Assembly (NCBI GenBank): GCA_037102815.1
Contig: BTPP01000002.1
Span: forward strand, 372,001 to 436,000
Origin: Neurospora intermedia
Taxonomy: Eukaryota; Ascomycota; Sordariomycetes; Sordariales; Sordariaceae
Length of the DNA: 64,000 nucleotides
Direction: 5' to 3'
The position numbers were made by a program, and so were the translations under genes. Shown piece after piece: positions 40,107 to 50,741 of this stretch; the stretch's first letter is position 1; each line of letters starts with the position of its first letter. The notes under the pieces are model-generated. The model did no database searches. It had not been told where the DNA came from and worked only from the letters and a program-made list of their open reading frames with translations.

Positions 40107-40229
40107 CTTATATATATATTATAATTAATTCAAAATAGTAATACTATATAAAGCTTTATTAAATATTAATATAATTTACAAATTTACTTTAGTCTTTTTA
40201 TTACTATTATAGTTTATTTTAAAGGAAGT

Positions 40230-40390
40230 TTATACTTATACTACTAAAAATACTAATTAGTACTACTAAAAATACTAATTAGTACTACTAAAATACTAAT
40301 TAGTATTACTCTAGTACTACTCTAGTACTACTCTAGTACTACTCTAGTAGTCTTAATACTAGAGTAGTACTAATTAGTATTTTAGTATTC
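40230..40390. repeat. TACTAG-rich array
   Basis: Units CTACTAAAAATACTAATTAGTA and ACTCTAGTACT, then an inverted stretch around TAGTCTTAATACTAGAGTAGTACT. Same motif family as the blocks at 5.9, 12.8 and 37.1 kb. Confidence 0.9.
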
Positions 40391-40649
40391 TTGAAAGTAG
40401 GATATTTTATTTATATTCTAAATATAGTAAATAATAATAAAAATAGTAAATATTAAATATTGAATTGAAATATGGAATATATTTTTCCTAATTTAATTAC
40501 CCTACTTTTATATTAAGTCTACCTAAAAAAATTATTATTTAAATAAAGAAAAATCCCTACTAAGTAATTATACCGTATTTTTACTTATTTACTTTTCTAT
40601 AATTTAAACACAACGTTCAATATTATAAAATATCAATTTTCAAAAATTA
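40391..40649. other. AT-rich sequence between two TACTAG arrays, no gene seen
   Basis: A/T-rich, with short AATAGTAAATATT words that also occur right of the left TACTAG block (12,960-13,010). No frame. Confidence 0.4.
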
Positions 40650-40778
40650 GTATTTTTAGTATACTAGAGTCTAGTACTAGTCTAGTACTAGTACTAGTCT
40701 AGTCTAGTACTAAGGCAGTACTAGTACTAGTACTAAAGTCTAGTACTCTAGTACTACTAATTAGTACTGTACTAATTC
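40650..40778. repeat. TACTAG-rich array at the heterochromatin edge
   Basis: Dense CTAGTACTAGTCTAGTACT words, ending at TAATTCCC (40,774-40,780). Base composition changes abruptly to about half GC from 40,780. Confidence 0.9.
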
Positions 40779-40782
40779 CCAA

Positions 40783-41042
40783 CTCTGCTCGGTGGATGAG
40801 GTGACGGGGACACAACAACGGACGTTAAATCCTTTTGCGGATGGGAACCGGCAAGTAACACGGCGACGCGATAGCTCCAATCAATACGGCGGAGGAAAAC
40901 CTCCCCTGGTTATTGTACCTGCACCTGGGGGAATGAACTCAGATGGTCTCATCTTAGTGAACAGCTTTTGTTATTTCCGGCGTTACCTCGCTTCTCTTGA
41001 GATCACATTGTATGCAGCATACGGCATATCGTTAGCCGCGCC
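40783..41042 (+). pseudogene. orphan exon at the heterochromatin boundary, unknown protein, possibly 5'-truncated
   Basis: An open frame enters from the TACTAG array (in-frame stop at 40,762) with no ATG before the protein-like part, which reads TLNPFADGNRQVTRRRDSSN, then KPPLVIVPAPGGMNSDGL and a hydrophobic end. A good donor GTGAGT follows at 41,043. A candidate acceptor TTCAG near 41,135 would keep phase into an open frame to 41,363, but that sequence is not protein-like enough to trust. The composition and the PAPGG block suggest real coding sequence whose 5' part was lost at the boundary. Family not recognised. Confidence 0.35.
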
Positions 41043-41363
41043 GTGAGTTTCACTGCTCGGCATTCCATGTCTCGAGGTGCACAACACTTGACTCGTTCAC
41101 GCCGGTCCGTCCCGGGCAACCTACGCTGGCTCCTTGTGTTCAGAAGACCGGAAAATGCACCTGGGTCCGGGCCGGGAACGGACGGACGGACGGATTCGAG
41201 GACGGATGAACGACTCATGAACCACGATGAGCTTGTCCATCCCCGGATTGCCATATACGGTCACGAGAACCAAAGTAGTGGAAAAGGTAACCTTCTTTTT
41301 ACGGGCAAACACCGCTTGTGTAGCAAGGTGACGATGGTGTGCCGCAAACACTTGGCTAGGTGA

Positions 41364-44219
41364 GGCGACCCGTGTCACGGAAATTTATGTTTTTTTCTAG
41401 AAGCTTGGGAGTGTTCTATCGATTGCGTCACCCGTATTCTCCATTTGATCACGAACCGAGACTGGGCTCATTGACCGTCTGTCAAGTGGTCAACCAATGG
41501 ATTTTGTTAGTTTGCTGGCTATCAATTGTCGCAAGTTCTACCATAGTGATCATATGCGGAGCAGTCAGCACTAACAGCTTCCTACCGCTCTATTGGGGCA
41601 TACTGTTAGTGCATCTCTATGCACTCGGCACACCTTGTTTTACGAGCACCTGTTGAGGCAGCTTTCGTCCCAGACCACCATGAAGTCGAAGACTGAGCAG
41701 CAAGATCGCGTCGTCTTTTTCTTTGTCAATGGGCGAAATCGGTCGTTCTCTGGCCAGGTATGACGGCGATAATCACCCTATATACCTAGGTAGCATCGGA
41801 AATCATCAGAACGCCATGTCCGATCGCGCCAGCGCCACAGTCCAACAAAATCGGGAATGCTCAATCTGCACTGCGTTCTATGCATCGAAGGTTCCTGATA
41901 TCCTCCCAACGAATGCGCAGGTTGTCTGTCTGTTGGAAACAGGTGTGATCGATTGTTTGCTCTTCCAAGACGGAAAGCGATCCAACTTGATGTTTCCAAG
42001 ACGGAAGCGCTCCAACCCGAGTGTTGGTGGACATCGGGTGACAAACAAGAGGTACAAGACCGAAAGAAGTCGGACTGTTGGAAGAGAGAGAGGACAACCG
42101 AGAACTTATTGTTTCAAATTATCTCTCTCTACACTAATTGCCCTGGAGCTGACCATCCATCTCCTATTTACCAAACAATGTACGAAACTCATAAAAGGGG
42201 CAGATGTTACCTTGAACCGTTTAGAAGAATCATCCAAATCCTATACCTACACCAACAAAGTAGCGACAGTTGTAGGTAAAAAAAGCAAACATTGACTGGT
42301 GGCGTGGGATGGGGTTCCATGCGACATTTTTGTCGGGTTAAAGCACCCTTGTGTCGATGGCACGCCATGCGGACCCTCCTGATATGGTTAAAAGGGACAG
42401 ACAGGGTAGCGCTGATGGCGGACATGTGATGCCCACCAGGGGGTCTTGTTCTTGATCTTGCTCCGTGCAAAAGATGTGAAATGTGATAGAATGAGGGATT
42501 ATCGACGAGATGGAAATAGCGTCTAAATGAGTACGGTGGTTAGATGGTTGCATATATAGAGGTAAGTACGGTAGGATGATGAATGGCATTGTTGAGATCC
42601 GAGGTATGCAACGACAAAACAGAAGGAACTGAATGGAAAAGGCAAAGCCGAAATTGTGAGGACGATATCAGACACTGTTATGGCAGCAGTTATCAAAGTC
42701 TGCCTTGGAACTGACGTATCAATAAGAAGAGCTGTAACAAATGATCAAACACCCCTTTTCAAAACCCAAGAACCGCGGATATCATGACAACGGGCACAGC
42801 GGAGGGAATATGTTCTGAAAAGGGAAACTGTCAAAAAAAGCCGTTGTTTCTTTTTTCTTCGGAGTATTTTTCTGTGATGGTGTCGTCACTTTTTAGCGTA
42901 AACGACACTGCAAGGACAAGGAAGGCCGTGAAACTTCGGCGTTTCCTCTCAGGCACAGGTTTAGCGGTGTGGAGGCGGTGGATTTAGGTTCGGTGGATGC
43001 TCGTCCGGTGCCCGATACTGTATTGATGAGGCTCCGTCACTGTTGTTTCCTTCCTCTTTCAGTGACAATTGATAGCGCTTTAGGGCATCCGACGCTAGAA
43101 GGGCAACCCAAGGCGCCAAAATAGACCCCTCGTCCCTGCCTTGTTCCGTGCCTGTCGCAACCCCAATTTCCCGGGTTTCCCTAACAATTACCCCAGAAAA
43201 GGCAGGACCTCCGAAGGGACAATTGGACTAGAGGAAGTCCCCTGTTTTTCCCTTCCCTTCTCCTTCCACTTTGCCCTCACTTTTTCTCTCACTTATCATC
43301 TGTGGCGTGTTTCCTGTTTCAGTGTTGCAAAAACTAAACACTCCGCGTATCATTCAATACTTGGCATGAACCTGATCGACAGTGGGCAACGGTCGCTACT
43401 ATCCAACATCATATCGATGTAACCGCCCGCAGGATTTCTTTCAAGCAGCAAACCTTCCATTTCAACCGCAACAGCAGCTGTCTCCCCATTCAATACGACA
43501 TGCCGATATGGCTCAATACGACGCAACAACCGACTTCATTTCGTTTCGCCCTTGTTTACTTCCAAATGGCCTAGTCTCCCATGCCGTACCTGGATCCTCC
43601 CTCCCCCAGATATCGGAATCCCGGCATGCCCCCACCGGCACTTCTTCGGTACCCGGCGACCCGCACCCAGATAATGTACAATTCCTCGTCGACCTTGTCT
43701 CACTTGACCCGACCGGGTAATTCATCTAATATCATTTGGTCATCTGCGATACACAGCAGCACGATATGTCACGATAGTCGACGATACTCGAGGGCAATTA
43801 TTGCGGCCCTCTCTGGTGCACATCATCCATCACCCCCGCTTGTACAAATCAACCAACACTCCCTGGCGAGACATGCTCCTTCGTGTTAGCCCTTGATCTA
43901 CACAAAGAACAAACAAAAAGCCATCGGGGCGCCCAACAGCAAGCCACCCGGGCCACATTACCAGGGACGTCACCAGGGTTGTCATCAAGGAAGAGGTGAC
44001 TTTTTATATATCTTGTACACCAACCGTGCGGCACTTGAAATCCCTTGCTCCCTTTCGGGCTGCAACTGGGATCCGGACAAATCCACCCTGGACGGACAAA
44101 AAGACTGAAGAAGCCAAGTCACCCTCTCGAGTCGACAAGACCACGAAAAACATACGCCACATCTTTGACACTTCGACTAGACATGAAATAATTCTAGGTA
44201 TCGGAAAACAGACAGGATC
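41364..44219. other. 2.9-kb stretch with no confident gene; includes leader/promoter of the RhoGAP gene
   Basis: GC-balanced. A 189-codon open frame (about 41,729-42,295) has no recognisable domain and no supporting splice pattern, so I do not call it. Pyrimidine-rich tracts at 43,230-43,300 look like a fungal promoter/leader region for the gene starting at 44,220. Confidence 0.5.
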
Positions 44220-46179
44220 ATGTCCCACGCAGCAATGTGGACCGACGATGTCGATGCAGACCCAGACTCGGACCTCTCCTCGAGCGAGTGTAACGTCGAC
44301 TACAAGAACGACAGGGACCAAATTCACCAGGACCATCACTACCCACAACAGTCGCAGTCTCGGCGGACGTTTCTTGCTGCACCCCGCCCCGCGAATCTCG
44401 TACTGTCGAGATCAGCCTCCATAGGCCATGCCCATACAACTGACAGCCATGCCATCTCCCTACCGAGTCCCAGCTTCTCACACCGACTCTCCCGGATCCC
44501 ATATCATCACCACGATGTTCCTGAACTGTTAACGAGTCGAGATGACATGAGCGTCACCGCCAGTCCTTCAACACCCGCACCCATCACTCCTATTTGTAGC
44601 GGGTTCCAGTTCGACGACATTTTCCACCCTTTATCGACCCCCTACCGTTCTCGCCTCGGTTCAGCCACGTCCAGCTGCGGACAGAGGACACCTAGTTTGC
44701 GCCCGGTATCGAACATGTCGAATTTCTTTCCCGATGCCGATGCCGTCTCCATTACACATGGTCCCAATCTAGGGACAGCCGACACGGTATCCAGTTTATC
44801 AAGCTTCGAGACTCCAGAAGTCCAACCTAGTCGCGCGCACATGCGGTCGATATCCATTGGCAGGCCAATGTTGGTGATGGATGGGTCGCCCGGGAAGCAG
44901 TCGTTGTCGTCAACTGCCAGTGGGCCTTTGGAGGAGAGAAATCGAAATGTAAAGAATACATCGCGTCGGATGGGCGGGTTACTTGCACGCATATGGCCTG
45001 GATCGTCGAGCGAGAGGAAAAATGCGCCAGCGGACCACAAGCGATCTTTAACGCCACACAAGCTAGAACGACCACAGCTCGACAATGTATCATTACCAAG
45101 CGCCGAACCATTTGGGCCATCGTCGTTATCGTCATCAGCCAGCAGATCGGAGTACGTAATGGCGCCCGCGTCGCACTCGGTTAGTTTCCAGACGCGGGGA
45201 AGCTCAGCAGGGAAAGACGGCGGAGGCGCTGCATTTGGCGTCGACTTGAAAGAAAGTATCCGAATTGCACCGTCCAAGATTCGAATATCCCACCGAGGGA
45301 AGAGCACGTCCCACCGATTATTTCCTTTGTCAGTGTACAAATGCTGCGAATTCATCCGCAACTCGGGTATGTCTCTTGCATCTCCGCTCAAACACTCCCG
45401 TGGCACCAGCACCACCACTAACCTTCAGTTGTCCTCCAGGATGCACCGACCCATCACTTTTTGCGTCCACCGGCAACTCGCATAACGTTGCCTACCTCAA
45501 ATACGTGTTCAACACCGGCCCGTCCTACGGCGACGACTTTGACTTTGACTCCTTAGGCCCCGAAGGCGACCCCTACACGCCCTACGATGCGGCCCGTCTG
45601 ATTCTCATCTATCTTCGGGAATTACCCAAACCGCTGGTCTCACAATCTGTGCTCCGAAGCTGGATCATGCTCGCCAGGCAGGAAGGGGCAATAGAACCAG
45701 CAGCTCCCAAGCTAGAAGACATGGGATTTGATTTCTGGACAGAAGCCCTCAACCGACTCTCGTTACACAACCGAAACCTCGTCAAACACCTCCTGGACCT
45801 CTTCGCCGACATGTTGTTACGAAGCCGGGCGACAGCCAACATGCTCGCCGAGGCACGAGCAGACGGGAAAGGAAAAGCCGCCATTATAGGACAGCAATGG
45901 CAGGGAGGACATGGGGTGGTACACGAAGTAGACGCTCGCCGACTCGCTTCGGAGCTGTCGAGCAGTATGTTTCATACGGATAGCATGAAGCTGGGGAAGA
46001 AGGCGGCGGCACATCCGACGCTTGCGCTGGCGTTTTTGATCAAGAAGAGGGGGGATTATGCGGCGAGAATTGGAAAGGCGGCAATGGCCGCGCCGGGACA
46101 CTCGAGGAGAGCGTCGGAGCTATTTTTGCCGAGCACGAGGGAGATTATGGAGTGGAAGGGGGGGCAGAGTTATTCGTGA
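44220..46179 (+). CDS. RhoGAP-domain protein with altered arginine-finger region
   Basis: Exon 1 44,220-45,366, exon 2 45,440-46,179; 628 residues. The 73-bp intron (GTATGT..CTAAC..CAG) restores the frame within the GAP domain: FPLSVYKCCEFIRNSG joins CTDPSLFASTGNSHNVAYLK. Residues 1-350 are Ser/Pro-rich and probably disordered and phosphorylated. The RhoGAP fold spans about 340-530 and includes TPYDAARLILIYLRELPKPL and the helix LNRLSLHNRNLVKHLLDLFA. Family members stimulate GTP hydrolysis by Rho/Cdc42 GTPases controlling polarity and cell wall. Where most RhoGAPs have G-[IF]-F-R-x-[ST]-G, this protein has LFASTG (389-394), so the catalytic Arg appears replaced. It could be a catalytically weak or scaffold GAP. 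The ATG choice follows an open frame with no earlier in-frame coding support. Confidence 0.85.
45367..45439 (+). other. intron of the RhoGAP gene
   Basis: GTATGT donor, ACTAAC branch-like site at 45,417, acceptor CTCCAG ending at 45,439. The alternative AG at 45,428 would shift the frame, so the later AG is chosen. Confidence 0.85.
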
Positions 46180-49075
46180 TGACGCGGTCCTCCGGTCGTC
46201 ACTGTTCAACCACCACAGGGAGGAGGGGCTTAGGCATATATCCCTGGGACTGGAGCTTGGAAACGCGTGATTCGACATCAGACATGCCACAGGTGTAGAA
46301 GAAGAGGAGGAACAGGTTCATGGAGGCTGGATCTCCATGGATGCGGCGGGTATTTCCCTTGTTGTTTGCAGTTCGCAGTTCGAGCTAGGATATCCGGACA
46401 TTGATTGGAAGCAAGGAGCAAGCAACGCGATGTGTCAGAGATACCCCCCAATTTTATTTGTTGATTTCCTTTGTTAACCTGTTCTATCTTACAAATTGTT
46501 TCCTGGTATGTATCATGTTTGCGTGATTCATCGTTCTCGGTAATCACTCCTTGGTTCTCGAGCGTCTGGGTACAACGGTGAGAACTGAGAAAACCTGTCG
46601 TTCCCTTTATCACTGCCACCGCTCAAGCGCCGTTACCAAGGGAGCTGGAGGTGCATTTCATACCTAGTGAAGACTTCAGCGGGTGCCAGCGGGTGCCAGC
46701 GGGGTAGGTGTCTGCAGCCAAGAATGTCCCGGCATCGTAGTGTAGATATTGCACCTCGCCGACCTACCGTGGTACATGAGAGACCGCAGACCTAATTCTA
46801 AGTGATTCTCTCACCCGCAGCCGACTTTCACCGAAAAGCGTCAGCTTCAAAATCGAAGAGCCTCGAGAGGAATTTTTTTCAAAACATAGGTACGTCGATG
46901 CAGCTTCGGCCGTTAAGTGCGATATGTACACTGTAACACGCGTGCGCCTATACAAAGACGTTATATGTCAAAGCTGATTTGTTTAATTACCTTCTTTGCC
47001 AGTGTCCGAGGACTTTGGATGTCTTTATCACCGACTTTCCGGCTCCTAGGGTGTTTTGATGTATGTATGTAGGTATGTAGGTGTAGGGTTAGAAACCCTG
47101 ATCTTGTGTGCATTGCATGGCATGGCATATTGCGGCTCAAGAACGCTTTGATCTTCGCGCAAATCTACCTACCTTTAGGCACACATCACAGCATTGGTAG
47201 ATCAATTGTCGTTTCCTGTGAAGTTAGGTATTCCCTGGTCGTCACCGGATTTTTTCGCGCGCGGTCAGCTCTTTCAGTGGTGTGTTTTTTTTTTTTTCTT
47301 GAAAAAAAAAAAAGAAAGAAAAAAGCTGGTGTAAAAAGGCATATATGCATGCGATGGCCATCCATGTCTTGGGCTTTATTTTATTCGTGGTTGCGACCAA
47401 TCTCAACACCTTTCAAAGTCTACCTCTATGTTGCCGAACGAATCCTACCTCTAGGTGGTAGCAATGTCGCCGAGTGTATAATACGGTACGGTAGGTACTC
47501 ACCCGACCCTAGGTACCTAGAGGTAAGTACCTTAGGTATTTTCGGATACCTAGCTCCGGTCGTCAGTCAATCTTGGGCCTTCTTCGTCGATCCCAGGTTC
47601 TTTCAATCGTCTTTTCAAGCGTTCCCCCCAAAAACGACGGAACTGATCTTACTGATATGCGCTGTCGTTTCCACGAACTGAAGATGAGGTACAAGAATCC
47701 CAGGCAGTGAAAGCGTTGTTCGTTCTTACCTACCGTACCTATTATCCACCTACGTACGTACCCTGGTTTGGCCTGGGTTCCTGGCTAGAGGTACCTACCT
47801 AGCTCCCGATCCAGTTGTGTTGTGTTGTCTGGGCCGGGGCTACCATTACAGCAACGGAACCCACGTGGTTCCATTCTCCCGCCCCCCGCTCGGGCCTGTC
47901 CGGGTTGCTCTCCCGCTCTCCGGCACCGGCCCTGCAGTCCCACTCCGAGCTTGTCTCGCCCACGCCGCTCCCGCTCGCTCGCTCGTCATAACTGGGTCCC
48001 TCCCTCCCAGTTCTGAGTGGTCCTGCATATCATGTCAAATGCCATCTACCTTACCTACCATACGGTGACTCGTGGGGTCTATATACATTTATACATATCT
48101 TATGTGGAATGCTCTGCATACCTATCCATGTCTGGTGTTCTCCCTTCTTCATATCACGAAACTCGGTGCTTGTAGTTTTCGCATCTGACGGTGCCCTTGT
48201 CCAGTTTCGAGTTTCTTTTTTCTAACCATAGTTTTTCCGGTTTTTTTTTTTTTTTTTTTTTTTTCTTTTCTGTCGGTCCTTTTCCGATATTCCTTTTTTT
48301 TCTTTCCCCCCCTGCATCGTACCTACCTACCCATCCATATATCCAAATATCATTTTTTTAGGCATCGCACGGCACGGCATCCATAGCACGGCATCGCTGA
48401 ACTGAAAAATAATACCTACTAGACTGCCCGCTGCCGGCTTACTCGTAGAGAGAAACATGAAGCTGAAGGGAGGGAGTTGCGCATGCCCGCTCACCTCAGA
48501 CCGGGCTGTATTACTGTCCACGGCCTGGCCTGCCCTGGCCTGACCTGCCCTGGCCATCATCCGTATCGCGCGCGGCCTGGTACTCGGTCCTGGCATGCCG
48601 ACTCTGTTGCATCGCCATCACTTATGGTACTTTATCGAACCGCAAACTAGCCGCAAGCGGACAATCTAGGCGACCTGGTTTGTTATCCTGAGGGGAAACT
48701 TGGGGGTCTCGACTGCGGGGAAGCTGGAGGGGCAACACGGGATGGCTTGTTCGCCCACGCCATTGTAACAAGTTATCATCGGATAGGATCAATGTAATAA
48801 TGTTTCGCAAGGAAGGTAGGAGTGAGCTCGAAGCGAAAACAATCGAAAGTCGGGCTTGTGCGACCTGCCCTGTACGAAGAACAGTAAGCGCATGCCTTAA
48901 AAAACAAGACTGACCGCTCCCACAACTGTCCATTGTTCCATATTTATTCTTTTCCACAATTTCAAAAATATCCCTTCTCTACCTTGACATCATTTCAACC
49001 CTTACAAAGAGACAGCCCCCCCAGGATCAATTGTGTTTCCATCTACAAAGCGTCCACAGCCGATAGTTCTACGCC
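46180..49075. other. 2.9-kb intergenic region with palindromes and homopolymer tracts
   Basis: No convincing gene. It contains a T13-CTTG-A12 inverted tract (about 47,284-47,315), CCTACCTA/TAGGTACCTA repeats (47,440-47,550 and 47,735-47,805), and a T24 tract at 48,240-48,264 followed by pyrimidine-rich sequence. The right end is the leader of the decarboxylase-like gene. Confidence 0.6.
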
Positions 49076-50741
49076 ATGCCATCCCTCGAAGTGAACATCG
49101 ATCCTTTGCCTGGCAACGGCAGCGAGCCGGGGAATGGCAAGCCGAAAGATGGCAGGGTCGATCAGAAACGCGACCCGTGAGTCAGACGCCATCAAATGTC
49201 ACTACAACACCAAGCTAACCTCACGTCCCGGCAGTTCCAACGGCAACAACCTCCCTATCAATCTCTATCCCAGTATCACCACTTCCAACCACCCTAACCT
49301 CGACCACTTTGCCGCCTCCCACCTCATCAATTTCGGCACCACTTTCCTCCCCGACCTGATTATCTCTGCCTCCCACCTCTCCCTCTTCACCGCTCCTTCT
49401 CCCGGTTCCTCTTCCCCCTATGGCCGAGCAATAACAGATTGGACCTCCGGCCAGATGTCTTCTCTCCTCGGACACTCCCACCCAGAAATCGTTTCCGTCA
49501 TCAGCTCCCATGCTTCCTCCCTCGACCACCTCTTCTCCGGCATGCTCTCGCCGCCCGTTTTGAACCTGGCCAAGCGCTTGACAAGTGTCCTGCCAGATGG
49601 ACTGGATCGAGCCATGTTCTTGTCCACGGGTGGAGAGTCGAACGAAGCGGCGATCAAGATGGCCAAGACGTACACCGGGAAGTTCGAGGTCGTAGGGCTG
49701 GGAGCGAGCTGGCATGGGGTTACCGCGCAGGCGAACAGTGTGCAATACCATGCTGGACGGAGGGTCGGGTGGCCGTTGGTTCCAGGAGGATTGATGTTGC
49801 CGAGTCCGAATGCTTATCGGTGTCATCAGGGGTTCAGGAAGAGGAAAGAAAAGGGCTTGAAGGGAGATGGAGCAAGCAGTGGAAAGGAAGAATCGAAAAA
49901 GGGTGATGCAGACGAAAAAGAAAATGGGAAGAAAAGTCAAAAAGAAAACGAAAAAGAATGGGAATACGACTGGGAAGCCGAAATGCTTTACGGCTGGCGA
50001 CTGATTGACCAACAGTCATGCGGGTCTTTGGCAGCTGTCATCGTTGAGCCAATTCAGTCTTCAGGCGGCATGCATGTGCTTCCGCCCGGGTACCTCCGCA
50101 GGCTCAAAACCGAATGTGAGAAACGTGGCATGTTGCTCATCGTTGACGAAGCCCAGACTGGAATCGGCCGCACGGGAGAAATGGTTGCCGTCAACCACGA
50201 CGGCGTGGTTCCGGACATCTTGACTCTATCCAAAACTCTGGGCAACGGATTGCCGTTGTCAGCGGTCGTAACTAGCCATGCCATCGCCGACGTTTGTGCG
50301 GAAAGGGACTTCCTCTTTTATACCACGCATGTTAACGACCCTTTGCCCGCCGCCGTGGGCGACAAGGTGCTGGAGATCGTTGTTCGGGATGACTTGGTCT
50401 CGCACGCTCGACGGATGGGAGAGATCCTGCACTCCGGGCTCAACCAGCTCAAGAAGCGGTATGCATGTATCGGCGATGTTCGAGGTCGAGGCTTGATGGC
50501 CGGGGTGGAGATTGTCGAGGATCGAAGAAAAGAGAAAGAACCCGGGTTGGAACTGGCCAAGAGGATCGGAGATCGCGCTTATGAACTTGGGCTCTGGTGT
50601 AATTTGAGCACTCATCCCAGCTTTGGGGGGACCTTCAGGATTGCACCGCCTATCACTATAAGCGAGAAAGAAGTCAGGGAGGGACTGGCAGTGTTGGAGC
50701 AGGCGTTCAGGGGGGTCGAGGGGACGTTGCCGCTGTACTGA
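49076..50741 (+). CDS. class III PLP-dependent enzyme, 2,2-dialkylglycine decarboxylase-like
   Basis: Exon 1 49,076-49,176 (MPSLEVNIDPLPG..), 58-bp intron (GTGAGT..GCTAAC..GGCAG), exon 2 49,235-50,741; 535 residues. The true start lies upstream of the ATG at 49,134, because the intron joins DP to SNGNNLPINLYP in frame. The fold-type I aminotransferase signature is complete: STGGESNEAAIKMAK, ASWHG (His194), VDEAQTGIGRTGEM (Asp338) and the Schiff-base lysine in LSKTLGNGLPLSAV (Lys367). FYTTHVNDPLPAAVG and GLWCNLSTHPSFGGTFRIAP match dialkylglycine decarboxylase-type members, which couple decarboxylation of an amino acid to transamination. Substrate cannot be read from the sequence. A Lys/Glu-rich insertion of about 50 residues (about 235-285) interrupts the usual fold, probably as a surface loop. 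No targeting signal seen. Confidence 0.9.
49177..49234 (+). other. intron of the decarboxylase-like gene
   Basis: 58 bp, GTGAGT donor, GCTAAC branch site at 49,214-49,219, acceptor CCCGGCAG. It removes a stretch that is open but not conserved and defines the upstream start. Confidence 0.85.

Noticed and set aside
41723-42295. 190-codon plus-strand frame
   Set aside because: No recognisable domain, no splice support, overlaps other open frames of similar length. Kept only as a note in the gene-free stretch.
44642-45418. 258-codon minus-strand frame opposite the RhoGAP gene
   Set aside because: It is a shadow of the GC-rich coding strand. It has no domain, and the plus strand has a spliced, recognisable protein.
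47106-47681. 191-codon plus-strand frame
   Set aside because: Runs through a poly-T/poly-A hairpin and TAGGTACCTA repeats; not protein-like.
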